Part shown: one piece after another, positions 24,501-29,672 of the stretch
Numbering within the stretch: the stretch's first letter is position 1
How the letters are laid out: every line of letters begins with the position of its first letter
Assembly: GCA_963930775.1 (NCBI GenBank)
Contig: OZ005699.1
Coordinates: 4,547,501 to 4,611,500 of the forward strand
DNA: 64,000 bases
Origin: Cliona cf. orientalis
Taxonomy: Eukaryota > Porifera > Demospongiae > Clionaida > Clionaidae
Direction: 5' to 3'
Translations under genes and position numbers: made by a program
Notes under the pieces: model-generated
Databases searched by the model: none
The model's input: only the letters and a program-made list of their open reading frames with translations
Told to the model about the DNA's origin: nothing

Positions 24501-27500
24501 TGTACTCCAATTTTGACCAAATCTGGTAAAGGTCGTCACATTTATGTGCAAGAGTGGCCCCGCCCCTCACGTAGCGCGTGGGCGGAAAACATTGCAAACG
24601 CATGGCTTCCCTGTACAAACATATGGGGAAACTTCAAAGGGCCGTAACTTTAATTCTAAGGCGTGAATCAAAAATCTATCCGGTCAAATCTCTAATTTCG
24701 ACCCATTCTGCATGCCCATGTAAAAATTGTCCCCCCAAGTACTCCCAAACCCCCCATGAATTAGATCATTTAATTATTTATTTATTTATTTAAATCTTTT
24801 TTTTTCTACTTAGTGTTTAATTTTTCTACTTAGTGTATAACAAGCAAGCCGATACACTAAGCAGAAAAAAATAAAACACCACAAAGTACTGGTGGAATGC
24901 CATAATTGAGGTTCAGTACCAGTGGCCCCTGCAACATGTTACATCCTACTAGTACTCAAAATCACCATAGCACACACACAAGGCTAGGGGAAAAGCACAA
25001 AACAATTTTAGTTGTTTCTCAACTCCATGTACTTTCCCACACATCCACGCATGCATAATGTAAAACTATAGCTGTATTACGCCACTTACCTCTCAGCAAA
25101 ATGGGAGAGCTACTGCTGTGGCTGATTCTTCATCCATTCAACAAGCCTCTGGATACAATACCAGCTGCATGGTAGCCTATGCATGTACTAGCCTAGCGAT
25201 TTTCTAATTAACGCACACCAGGACTCAAAACATTGCAACTGCGTGGCTTCCTATACAAACATATGGGGATAATTAAAAGGGCTGTAACTTTAATTCTAAG
25301 GCGTGAATCAAAATTTCCCAAGGTCAAATTTCTAATTTCAACCCATTCTGCGTGCCCATATAAAAATTATCTCCCCAAGTGCTCTCAACCCCGCTGTGAA
25401 TTGTTTTTCTATATTTTTTTCTTAGTGTATAACTACTTAGTGTTTAACTACTTAGTGTTTAATTAACAAGGAGACCAGAACACTAAGCAGAAAAAAAAAA
25501 ATTGTCCAAAAACCACCATATAATCGAGCTGGATGCATAGTGGAACCATACAATGCAAGTAGGCAGCCTAAATTTCAATTTTGTCAAAAAGTTGGTAAAG
25601 GTCGTCATGTTTATGTGCGCGCGTGGGTGGAAACATTGCAAATGCATGGCTTCCCTATACAAACATGGGAAACTTCAAAGGGCTGTAACTTCATTTCTAA
25701 GGCGTGAATCAAAATTCTTTCAGGTCAAATCTCTAGTTTCGACCCATTCTGCGTGCCCATGTAAAAATTATGTCCCCAGATGCTCCCAAATCCCCCATGA
25801 ATTACATTATTTAAGTTTCGTTTTTTTTTTCAAGAAGCGGACACACTAAGCAGAAAAAACAGTCCTGACCACTACATAGTTGAGCTGGATGCATAATAGA
25901 CCCATGCAATGCAAGCAGACAGCCTAAACTTCAATTTTGACAAAAGTGGGTAAAGGTCGTCACGTTACTGTGCGCGCGTGGCCACGCCCCTCACGTAGCG
26001 CGTGGGCGGAAAACATTGCAAATGCATGGCTTCCTATACAAACATATGGGGATACTTCAAAGGGCCATAACTCTAATTGTAAGGTGTGAATCAAAATTCT
26101 TTCAGGTCAAATCTCTAGTTTCGACCCATTCTGCGTGCCCATGTAAAAATTATCCCCCCAAGTGTTCCCAAACCCCCCATGAATTAGATTTATTTAATAG
26201 TTTGTTTTTTTCTACTTAGTGTATAACTACTTAGTGCTTAAAATAATAATTAATTTTCTACTTAGTGTTTAATGTTTAATTAGTGTTTAATTTTCAAGGG
26301 GACCACACACTAAGCAGAAAAAATGGTCCGAAAACCACCACACAGTCGAGCTGGATGCATAGTAGAGCCATACAATGCAAGCAGGCACCCAAACAGCAAT
26401 ATGCACAATGTTTGGTAAAGGGTCGCCAATGTACCCCGCGCACCCGTAAAATTTATCCCATTTGCCGGTAAAGGCAAACATTGCAAGTGAATGGCTTCCT
26501 ATACAAACTTCAAAGAGCCATAACTTTAATTCTAGGGTGTGAATCAAAAAAGTCTCTCGATCAAAGTTCGTAATTTGAGCCATTCTGTGTGCCCATATAA
26601 AACTTACGGTCCCAACCGCTCCCCAGAGTCCCAATAATTAAAAAAAAATTTTTTTCTACTTAGTGTGTAATTTTTAAGTCGTTGCGGTTAATAGTTAAGA
26701 AAGAATGCTTTGATCTTGCTTTGATGTGGGCAATTACCGGTATTTTCTTCAGGGGCCACTTCCGGTCGCTAATTACACGCGCATAATCATCCCTGGCCGA
26801 TTCTGGACACACCCACCTTCGACCAAAAGCACTCGTATGGCCTCTTCGGCCACGCCCCTTCACGATTCGCTAATTGAATTAGCCAATCCTGACGCTCACG
26901 CCCACGCACTTTAATGCTACCTTAATGCACACCAAAACGCCAATTATTGCATTAATTCCGGAGGGACACGGTAGTGCGACCCTTTTTGCGTAGGAGGGGC
27001 TGGGCACGAGACTATATTCAAGCATGGTTACCAATCCAGAGCAAGGGCGGCCGCGATACTTCACCGTGTGTCGTTGAGTATAGTCGTATTAAGTGGGCAT
27101 GGCTACGATCGCTAGCTGTGTACGATCGTATATTTGTGCTGGAGCGTGGCAGAAAGCTAGCTAGGCTTCGTTTTACAACTGTTTAGCACGTTACTTATCG
27201 ATCTTATACAGACTATTCGAAGTTCAGTCCTCACAAACCAGTCATTTGAGCTGCGTTTTCAAGGGCAGCTACACATGGGTGTATGGCAAGCCGTATGGTT
27301 CAAGAATGCGTCCCAAAGAATCGTTACGTCACTCACTAATAAGGTACGTAAATAACCAGAAATGTGCTGCATTGATTACACAAACCCATAGGTCTGAAAT
27401 AGAAACGTACGTTTTTCTTATATACGTACGTTTATTACACAAATCCATAGGTAGGTCTGAGAAGAGAAACGTACGTTTATCTTGTGAACGTAAGGTCCAG

Positions 27501-29404
27501 GATAAAGACATACTTTTGTGGTTGAAACGTGAACTAGCTGATGAAAACCTACGTTTATTGTTGGAACCTAAGGTCCAAGGGTATAAACGTATACGTTTAT
27601 TGTGTGAAGGTCCAATATGTAGCTGTATTATTATATAGATTGTGTTGTCTATCAAGTGCAGCCAAGAGAATAAAGGGTGTGGTTTCCGAGATCACATAGT
27701 ACATTGAAGGAGTGACTTCCGGTTCAGTTGCTGTACTGTACTAGTCTCAAGAGATTGAAGGGTGTGACTTCCAAGCTAGAAGGATGTGGCTATAATATAG
27801 GCTTGCAAGACTCCAGTATAGTATAGTTCAAGGTTCAAGGTGTGCATTATTAACAAGTCGAGTTTATTAGGGCGTTTCCTGGAGGAACTAGAATGGCAAT
27901 ATGGATCTTGCAATCACAAATATACCGAATATGCATTAAGTCGTTTGGAGCTTTTTATCTGTGCAGGAATCTTGCAAGCCTATATTATAGCCACACCCTT
28001 CTAGCTTGGAAGTCACACCCTTCAATGTACTATGTGATCTCGGAAGCCACACCCCGTTTAATCTCTTGGGTAGATAATACAATCTATAAATATAATAATA
28101 TTACTAGTGTCATGCAGGGCCTGTTTGGGGCGAGCCTGAGCTGAGCCTAGGAAAGTCTCCTGTCAGTAGCTGCAACTCGAAAACTTAAATAAAGCCATAG
28201 CACGATAGATTCGTGAAGACCACTGACAGATTCAAGCAGACAATGAAAGATAGTCTCATAGTGCCGTGATACAGTCCCCTCAGTCCACGCAGTTTCAAGT
28301 CTAGCTATCCAAGTCCTACAGTGCCAACAGGCAATAAAATTTTAGCTGCCCCTGTTGTCAGAGTCAGTGAGTAGCACGTCCATCTTGATCGCGTTCTTAG
28401 CTGGTCCTTGCGCTGTTGAGCTGACGACGAGCTCTGTCTCGGCGCTCCTTTTTGAGCCTGCGGTACGGTAGCTTGCTTGATCAATACAAGCACAAGTGTA
28501 AATTTGCAATTCGCTAAATTAGAACGGCTTATATACGGCCCGTGTCCCCGGTATATCGTATGAGAATGCGCAATAGAATATTTCGCGTTTATGTCCATAG
28601 AGAGCATCGCTGGGATATATAATTTCGCGTGACCGACGTACCATAATAATATATGATAATATAAAATTCGCGCACAGCTGTACCGTTTATGTGGGGCTCG
28701 CTCAGGCTCGCCCCAATTACAGCAGTTATTGGACCAAACGTATACATTTATACCCTTGGACCTTAGGTTCCAACAATAAACGCAGGTTTTCATCCGCTAT
28801 TTCACATTCCAACCACAAAAGTACGTCCTTATCCTGGACCTTACGTTCACAAGATAAACGTACGTTTCTCTTCTCAGACCTACCTATGAATTTGTGTAAT
28901 AAATGTACGTATATAAGAAAAACGTACATTTCTATTTCAGACCTATGGGTTCGTGTAATAAACGCAGCACATTTCCAGTTATTTACGTACCTTATTAGTG
29001 AGTGACGTAACGATTCTTTGGGATGTATTTTTGAACCATACGGCTTGCCATATGGGCGCATATTCGAGAAATTGAGCCCAAATTGGGGGTGGGCCGACAT
29101 TCCGTAGAGGGCCCTCTTTCGGTAATATATAAATTATCATGCCATTTTATTGTAAACGAAACTTACCCTCGGTCCTAAGGCAATATACTCTTATTTCTTC
29201 TGCCCTCCTAGCATACTCGGCCACGCGGGATAGGATGGGGCTGAAAACAGGAGCCAAAGAACAAGCTTGGTTCAGAGCCTGTACGGCCTCACTGTAAAAG
29301 GAGAGTGCCGCACGAAAATGCTCCTCCTGGTCGTACTGAGTCGCTCTACGAGCACACTCCAGTCCATCTTTGTACCGTTGCTCAGCATACGGTGGGGTGT
29401 CCAT
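3482..29404 (-). CDS. Calpain-7-like cysteine protease, exons 1-11 (3' end not in window)
   Basis: Calpain-7 is a cytosolic calpain whose N-terminal MIT domains bind ESCRT-III proteins. Eleven exons join in phase and encode about 491 residues: MIT domain 1 at residues 1-75, MIT domain 2 at about 76-135, a Ser/Pro/Gly linker to about 225, then the protease core. The core begins with a segment ending in FSIKQ and has catalytic Cys (ADCSFVAS, about residue 317) and catalytic His (THAYAVL, about residue 480). Their spacing of about 163 is close to the human protein's (about 168, from memory). Catalytic Asn and the two C-terminal beta-sandwich domains are not in the window. Introns are 52-78 bp except intron 1 (21361 bp), intron 2 (1584 bp) and intron 4 (1058 bp), all enlarged by mobile elements. 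Segment order and motif matches leave little doubt about the family. Whether the gene is functional is unknown because the 3' part is unseen. Confidence 0.92.
3670..3772 (-). CDS. CAPN7 exon 10: protease core
   Basis: Acceptor ACTTTAG|AAC, donor GCAAAG|GTTTGT, phase 1 out. It encodes NIDLHALTGWIPERI, a calpain signature block. Confidence 0.9.
3834..3869 (-). CDS. CAPN7 exon 9: 12-codon micro-exon
   Basis: Acceptor AACTTAG|GTG, donor AGTTCT|GTAAGT. It encodes VMGGYDFPGSSS, completing the KVMGGYDFPGS motif begun in exon 8. Confidence 0.88.
3924..4034 (-). CDS. CAPN7 exon 8: protease core
   Basis: Acceptor TGCATAG|GTT, donor ATGAAG|GTACAT, 37 codons, phase 0. It encodes VEIDDRLPV, LLCSHSSN and EFWVSLIEKAYMK, the conserved calpain block after the Cys helix. 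Confidence 0.92.
4087..4180 (-). CDS. CAPN7 exon 7: protease core
   Basis: Acceptor TTTTCCAG|ATT, donor CGGAAG|GTGATT. It encodes LIHPQNRAGEPIMNPNGRY and NLNGCRRK, matching the calpain-7 core. The flanking introns are 63 and 52 bp. Confidence 0.9.
4244..4329 (-). CDS. CAPN7 exon 6: catalytic cysteine
   Basis: Acceptor CTTATAG|ACT, donor ACAAG|GTTTGC. The exon starts TLIADCSFVASL, where Cys is the calpain nucleophile, then YERKFKTKLV. Confidence 0.92.
4400..4622 (-). CDS. CAPN7 exon 5: start of the protease core
   Basis: Acceptor TGCATAG|GGCC, donor AAGCAG|GTAATT. It encodes ATSTINRITYLPW through SSFSIKQ and aligns in order with the calpain-7 segment before the catalytic Cys loop. Confidence 0.9.
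5084..5635. mobile_element. Mariner-like MITE, uninterrupted copy (CAPN7 intron 4)
   Basis: Ends are TACCGTACCCTCGCGAAAGA and its inverse, in a TA target, about 550 bp, without coding capacity. Its value is comparative: the same element at 7975-29124 is broken by two insertions, and this copy gives the unbroken sequence at both sites. Confidence 0.85.
5681..5843 (-). CDS. CAPN7 exon 4: linker to protease core
   Basis: Acceptor CTGTATAG|GTCC, donor CTCAG|GTGAGA, phase 1 in and phase 2 out. It encodes a Ser/Gly/Arg-rich linker, then FSDHELKVLR, matching the stretch just before the calpain core. The donor lies 45 bp from a MITE (5084-5635). Confidence 0.85.
5913..6126 (-). CDS. CAPN7 exon 3: end of MIT domain 2 and linker
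   Basis: Acceptor GTGGCAG|CAA, donor CAAGAG|GTACTT, leaving phase 1. It encodes the last MIT helix (VKEITVQALSRLEELKE) and a Pro/Ser-rich linker ending HTFPR. Confidence 0.85.
6154..6346. mobile_element. Short MITE with TACCGTA ends (CAPN7 intron 2)
   Basis: Inverted ends TACCGTAGATCGTGAAATTT and its near-inverse ending CAATCTATGGTA, about 190 bp, flanked by TA. One of several unrelated-interior MITEs here sharing the CCGTA end. Confidence 0.7.
6347..7710. other. Rest of CAPN7 intron 2
   Basis: AT-rich sequence with no gene. Short open frames (for example 6750-6965, plus) look like chance frames in AT-rich DNA. Confidence 0.6.
7711..7827 (-). CDS. CAPN7 exon 2: MIT domain 2, first part
   Basis: Acceptor TTATTTAG|AAG, donor CAAACA|GTGAGG, 39 codons, phase 0 at both ends. 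The peptide KYIKHIEYLLELAMKDDERG followed by an Ala/Glu helix is the typical first half of a MIT repeat. An in-frame TAG lies directly before the exon, fixing its start. Confidence 0.85.
8824..9057 (-). CDS. Hypothetical ORF in the GC-rich module, copy A (doubtful)
   Basis: A 77-codon frame, MQVLLLPIGHG..., matching the C-terminal part of the 92-codon frames at 15062-15340 and 30375-30653 with about ten substitutions. An overlapping plus-strand frame of 161 codons is equally conserved, so no frame is favoured. No family is recognised. It may be a remnant of captured or ancestral coding DNA. Confidence 0.2.
   Translation of the reverse strand: MQVLLLPIGHGLTGQCLDIGAWDLAAAIGGHIPDAVVTFEPREEALGAWQEVKGEAMAVNEALYTGAIEGTVWLDGS
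9742..10112. mobile_element. MULE-type MITE with 11-bp target duplication and a tRNA-like segment
   Basis: Flanked by perfect 11-bp direct repeats CATTGCAAACG (9731-9741 and 10113-10123), present once in the other array units. Terminal inverted repeats are about 30 bp (AATTCCGTTACGTA / TACATAACGGGATT). Length 371 bp. Confidence 0.85.
9915..9990 (+). ncRNA. tRNA-like (pol III promoter-like) segment in the MITE
   Basis: A-box-like TGGTGCAGTGG at about 9926 and B-box-like GTTCAATCC at about 9971, spaced as in a tRNA. It is probably a tRNA-derived SINE head rather than a working tRNA. Confidence 0.45.
12154..12234 (-). ncRNA. tRNA-like SINE head, copy 1
   Basis: On the minus strand, A-box-like TGGTGCAATGG and B-box-like GTTTGAATCC are at tRNA spacing, between near-complementary ends. 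An A-run follows on the transcript side, as in SINEs. Confidence 0.5.
12412..12470. repeat. TTACA pentanucleotide tandem repeat
   Basis: About ten copies of TTACA, some imperfect. The same run recurs in the sister copy. Confidence 0.85.
12857..12940 (-). ncRNA. tRNA-like SINE head, copy 2
   Basis: Its B box reads GGTTCGAATCC on the minus strand, an exact match to the tRNA consensus, so it is better preserved than copy 1. Confidence 0.5.
13108..13168. repeat. TTACA pentanucleotide tandem repeat, second run
   Basis: About eleven TTACA copies in the second composite repeat. Confidence 0.85.
13230..13620. repeat. Array unit segment that is the empty-site paralogue of 17365-22220
   Basis: This segment, from ACTGCGGCACCTAAGTATAC to the hairpin at 13524, recurs at 17365-22220. 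There it is interrupted by a fold-back element (after AAAACAG) and by the hAT element (after AATACC). Here both sites are unoccupied, with the sequence continuous across each. Confidence 0.85.
13524..13593. repeat. 70-bp near-perfect hairpin
   Basis: CCTTAGATGATTTCCA...TGGAAATCATCTAAGG with an inner inverted pair TCTAACTGCGCC/GGCGCAGTTAGA around TGT. An identical arrangement is at 22150-22219. Confidence 0.85.
13620..14616. repeat. Long-type array unit (part)
   Basis: A longer unit type: a GAGGTTCAGTACC segment carrying (CA)n-like runs, then CATTCAGCAAGTCTC, then the same second half as the short units (CATGGCTTCCCTATACAAAC onward). It ends in the junction hairpin CTACTTAGTGT / ACACTAAGCAG at 14440-14477. 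Confidence 0.75.
14621..16438. mobile_element. TTAA-flanked element, copy B, two internal units
   Basis: TTAA at 14617-14620 and 16439-16442 flank inverted ends GGTACCATTAAATTGCGTGG / CCACGCAATTAAATGGTACC (one-base length difference). The order is GC-rich module, T-run (15363-15390), units at about 15405-15790 and 15800-16190, then the 3' module. It is nested in the array of copy A and in the same orientation. Confidence 0.85.
15062..15340 (-). CDS. Hypothetical ORF in the GC-rich module, copy B (doubtful)
   Basis: A 92-codon frame, MGVFLALCGVCACALMQVLL..., which differs from the copy C frame by one residue (Gly/Ala). The N-terminus is hydrophobic and Cys-rich. No family is recognised, and overlapping frames on the other strand are equally conserved, so coding status is unproven. 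Confidence 0.25.
   Translation of the reverse strand: MGVFLALCGVCACALMQVLLLPIGRGFTGQCLDIGAWDLASAIGGRVPEAVVTFEPREEALGAWQEVKGEAMSVNEALYGGAIEGPVRLDGS
16443..17578. repeat. Long-type array unit and the start of an interrupted unit
   Basis: Unmatched sequence to about 16800, then a long-type unit (16805-17330), the junction hairpin at 17328-17363, and the left part of the segment broken by the next two insertions. Confidence 0.65.
17586..19382. mobile_element. Fold-back element with ~400-bp inverted arms
   Basis: Arms 17586-18003 and 18978-19382 are inverted and nearly identical; both contain GTGCATCCGGTGGCACATTC and GAGCTCCGCGGCGACCGC. The direct repeat AAAACAG flanks it (17579-17585, 19383-19389) and is single at the empty paralogue near 13436. 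A part copy lies at 39720-40430. No transposase is recognised; a short minus frame (18720-18911) shares weak similarity with the part copy. Confidence 0.8.
19474..22143. mobile_element. hAT-superfamily transposon, apparently full length
   Basis: The inverted ends start CAGGGTTCTAT and end ATAGAACCCTG, followed inward by G-rich and C-rich tracts. The element is 2670 bp and wholly contains the transposase frame. CAAG lies directly on both sides, so the target duplication is imperfect. The paralogue at about 13500 shows the site without the element. Confidence 0.9.
19645..21870 (-). CDS. hAT transposase, ZMYM1-like / TTF-type zinc finger type, intact 741 codons
   Basis: DNA transposase that should act in the nucleus on its own CAGGG ends. 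Residues 1-70 are Ser-rich and disordered. Residues about 75-145 form a TTF-like zinc-finger region (WMDYNF; CTVCTVYGN; H..S.WH). The middle is the hAT ribonuclease-H-like core: SLMADESTDISSKEE gives the first catalytic Asp, LGFDGANTMSGKRSG the second, followed by HYRCHQLQLAA. The C-terminus has the dimerisation block TATVERTFSSMKLIKTRLRS. The single uninterrupted frame has no stop or frameshift and starts about 270 bp inside the element end, which suggests a young insertion. A domesticated gene is less likely because the terminal repeats are still present. Confidence 0.92.
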   Translation of the reverse strand: MDKYVTRLPSMATKRTSADIHNESSESSSDPELSEPPEKTIALSTQSSSRGSGSSSSSSKMRLYKDNLSYDPKWKMKYPWMDYNFASKGMVCTVCTVYGNPPSQAKGAWVTRPVSNWVKATTMLAKHDKSDWHKAAIEKRSLSLLTQKHGSVVEQILSVSEEERRQNRELIKKHIRSLYFLVKHHIPHTTTFEGLITLQIENGDIKLKNHREKCPRNATYESYATVVDLLTSISKVLESNLLSSFEASMYFSLMADESTDISSKEELSICARWLDNKKPVEHFLGIMPAKETTAEAIANYLFTFLESKNMDITKMRGLGFDGANTMSGKRSGVQLRLRLHSPSAIYVHYRCHQLQLAAVNAANEHMEVKRVLGTLLTIWKAFHYSPKKAEKLAEIQAELNAPGLKMQKPSDTRWLARERAVCAIRRSLPSLVGTFEEIYEETGDAEAHGIASLLTKYNTVACIYMLSDVLHTVAKLQGSLQGKEVDLASVPLMVESTTQRLKELKENIDSSTWFKDHYAVFTDPSQLGAKDIDVTESMKTQFLQNVYRPYIQSVIDHIGGRLESTDIISSMSVFDPRHLPDDEEKLSDYGIEKVKTLSDFYGCVQEVHFDGNKGVSKPDIDPEDTESEWKLFRRLIYVQHKDSSLQQVLSTLLSSADIAAAFPNLAKLAAVLIVLPVTTATVERTFSSMKLIKTRLRSRMGESTLEHAMRICIEGPNQLSNETLEAVIDHYKHAKKRRLTL
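22150..22219. repeat. 70-bp hairpin, second copy
   Basis: Same CCTTAGATGATTTCCA...TGGAAATCATCTAAGG palindrome as 13524-13593, immediately beside the right end of the hAT element. Confidence 0.85.
22220..26674. repeat. Tandem array of CACTA-ended units (last block)
   Basis: Unit starts near 22232, 23088, 23685, 24061, 24416, 24855, 25477, 25841 and 26305. Short (~370-450 bp) and long (~600-850 bp) types alternate. Most junctions show CTACTTAGTG, a 15-20-bp linker, then CACTAAGCAG. Linkers vary (for example TAACAAGAAGCGGA, TAACAAGCAAGCCGAT). No credible gene is present; open frames merely repeat with the unit. Confidence 0.85.
26675..26921. repeat. 3' module of the TTAA element, copy A
   Basis: AAGTCGTTGCGGTTAATAG to the right inverted end. 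The same 250-bp block is at 16190-16438 and, inverted, at 29673-29910. It defines one end of the family independently of the array. Confidence 0.85.
27284..29050. mobile_element. Long-TIR (about 329 bp) MULE-like element
   Basis: Arms 27284-27612 and 28722-29050 are inverted with few mismatches, beginning TGGCAAGCCGTATGGTTCAA. Flanks ATGGGTGTA and ATGGGCGCA form a 9-bp duplication with two transitions; the unbroken host at 5084-5635 has ATGGGCGCA once. The arms carry several AAACGTACGTTTAT-like repeats, possibly transposase sites. There is no transposase. Confidence 0.8.
27636..28088. repeat. Nested inverted-repeat element inside the long-TIR element
   Basis: GAGATCACATAGTACATTGA and the surrounding ~130 bp recur inverted around a centre near 27880. 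Ends TAGATTGTGTTGTCTATC / GATAATACAATCTA pair with two mismatches. Probably a second, smaller MITE. Confidence 0.65.
29189..29404 (-). CDS. CAPN7 exon 1: start codon and MIT domain 1
   Basis: ATG at 29404-29402 follows TAAACC. The 72 codons (MDTPPYAEQRYKDGL...) form a three-helix MIT repeat ending RVAEYARRAEEIR. The in-phase donor is AGA|GTATAT, which joins to KYIKHIEY of exon 2. A stronger-looking donor GAGG|GTAAGT lies 22 bp downstream but shifts the frame. Confidence 0.85.
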
Positions 29405-29672
29405 GGTTTAATAATAATCTAGCCTACTGCTGACAGTGCAACTTCGATTGGCCACACCCTCCCAAATATTTTGGGGAGGAAATGTTGAATTAATTAAAAC
29501 CAGTTTCCTGGTTTTAAGGTATTTAGCCGCAGACAGATGCAAGTTTGGTACATTGTTTATAGGAATATTTTGGCGATTTTTAGGCTATTGCAATAACAAT
29601 GGTTAGACTGTTCTTAGTGCTTGTTCATCTAAAGTATAATTATAGGGGTATTTACAGTGGACTCTCTATTAA

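Larger units (their letters stand above)
8383..26921. mobile_element. TTAA-flanked element, copy A, with a greatly expanded internal array
   Basis: Left end TTAA|GGTACCATCAAATTGCGTGG at 8379; right end is its near-inverse before TTAA at 26922-26925. The order is: GC-rich module (8383-9118), about twenty CACTAAGCAG...CTACTTAGTG units, then a 250-bp 3' module (26675-26921). Copies B and C share both modules but hold two and one units. TTAA targets suit piggyBac or Kolobok families; no transposase is present. Confidence 0.8.
8164..27014. mobile_element. MULE-like element (TIR TAGTCTCGTGCCCAGCCCC) hosting a TTAA element
   Basis: TAGTCTCGTGCCCAGCCCC at 8164 is matched by its exact inverse ending at 27014. 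Both sides carry the identical 9-bp direct repeat TATTCAAGC (8155-8163 and 27015-27023), which is single in the unbroken host copy near 5275. Its own sequence is only 8164-8378 and 26926-27014, about 300 bp; the rest is a nested TTAA element. A 9-bp duplication fits Mutator-like or Merlin-like transposition. No transposase is seen. Confidence 0.85.
7975..29124. mobile_element. Second copy of the mariner-like MITE, split by two nested insertions
   Basis: 7975-8163, 27015-27283 and 29051-29124 line up in order with the intact copy at 5084-5635. The first gap is an element with a perfect 9-bp target duplication; the second is a long-TIR element with an imperfect 9-bp duplication. The right end has lost a few terminal bases (CTTTCGGTA rather than CTTTCGCGAGGGTACGGTA). 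It is the outermost layer of the intron-1 stack. Confidence 0.85.

Noticed and set aside
9151..26320. CRISPR-like array of repeats
   Set aside because: Units are hundreds of bp and the spacer-like linkers are 15-20 bp; the context is a eukaryotic transposon array.
27246..27638. 130-codon frame in the long-TIR arm
   Set aside because: It follows from the ACGTACGTTTAT repeats; the inverted arm gives similar frames on the other strand.
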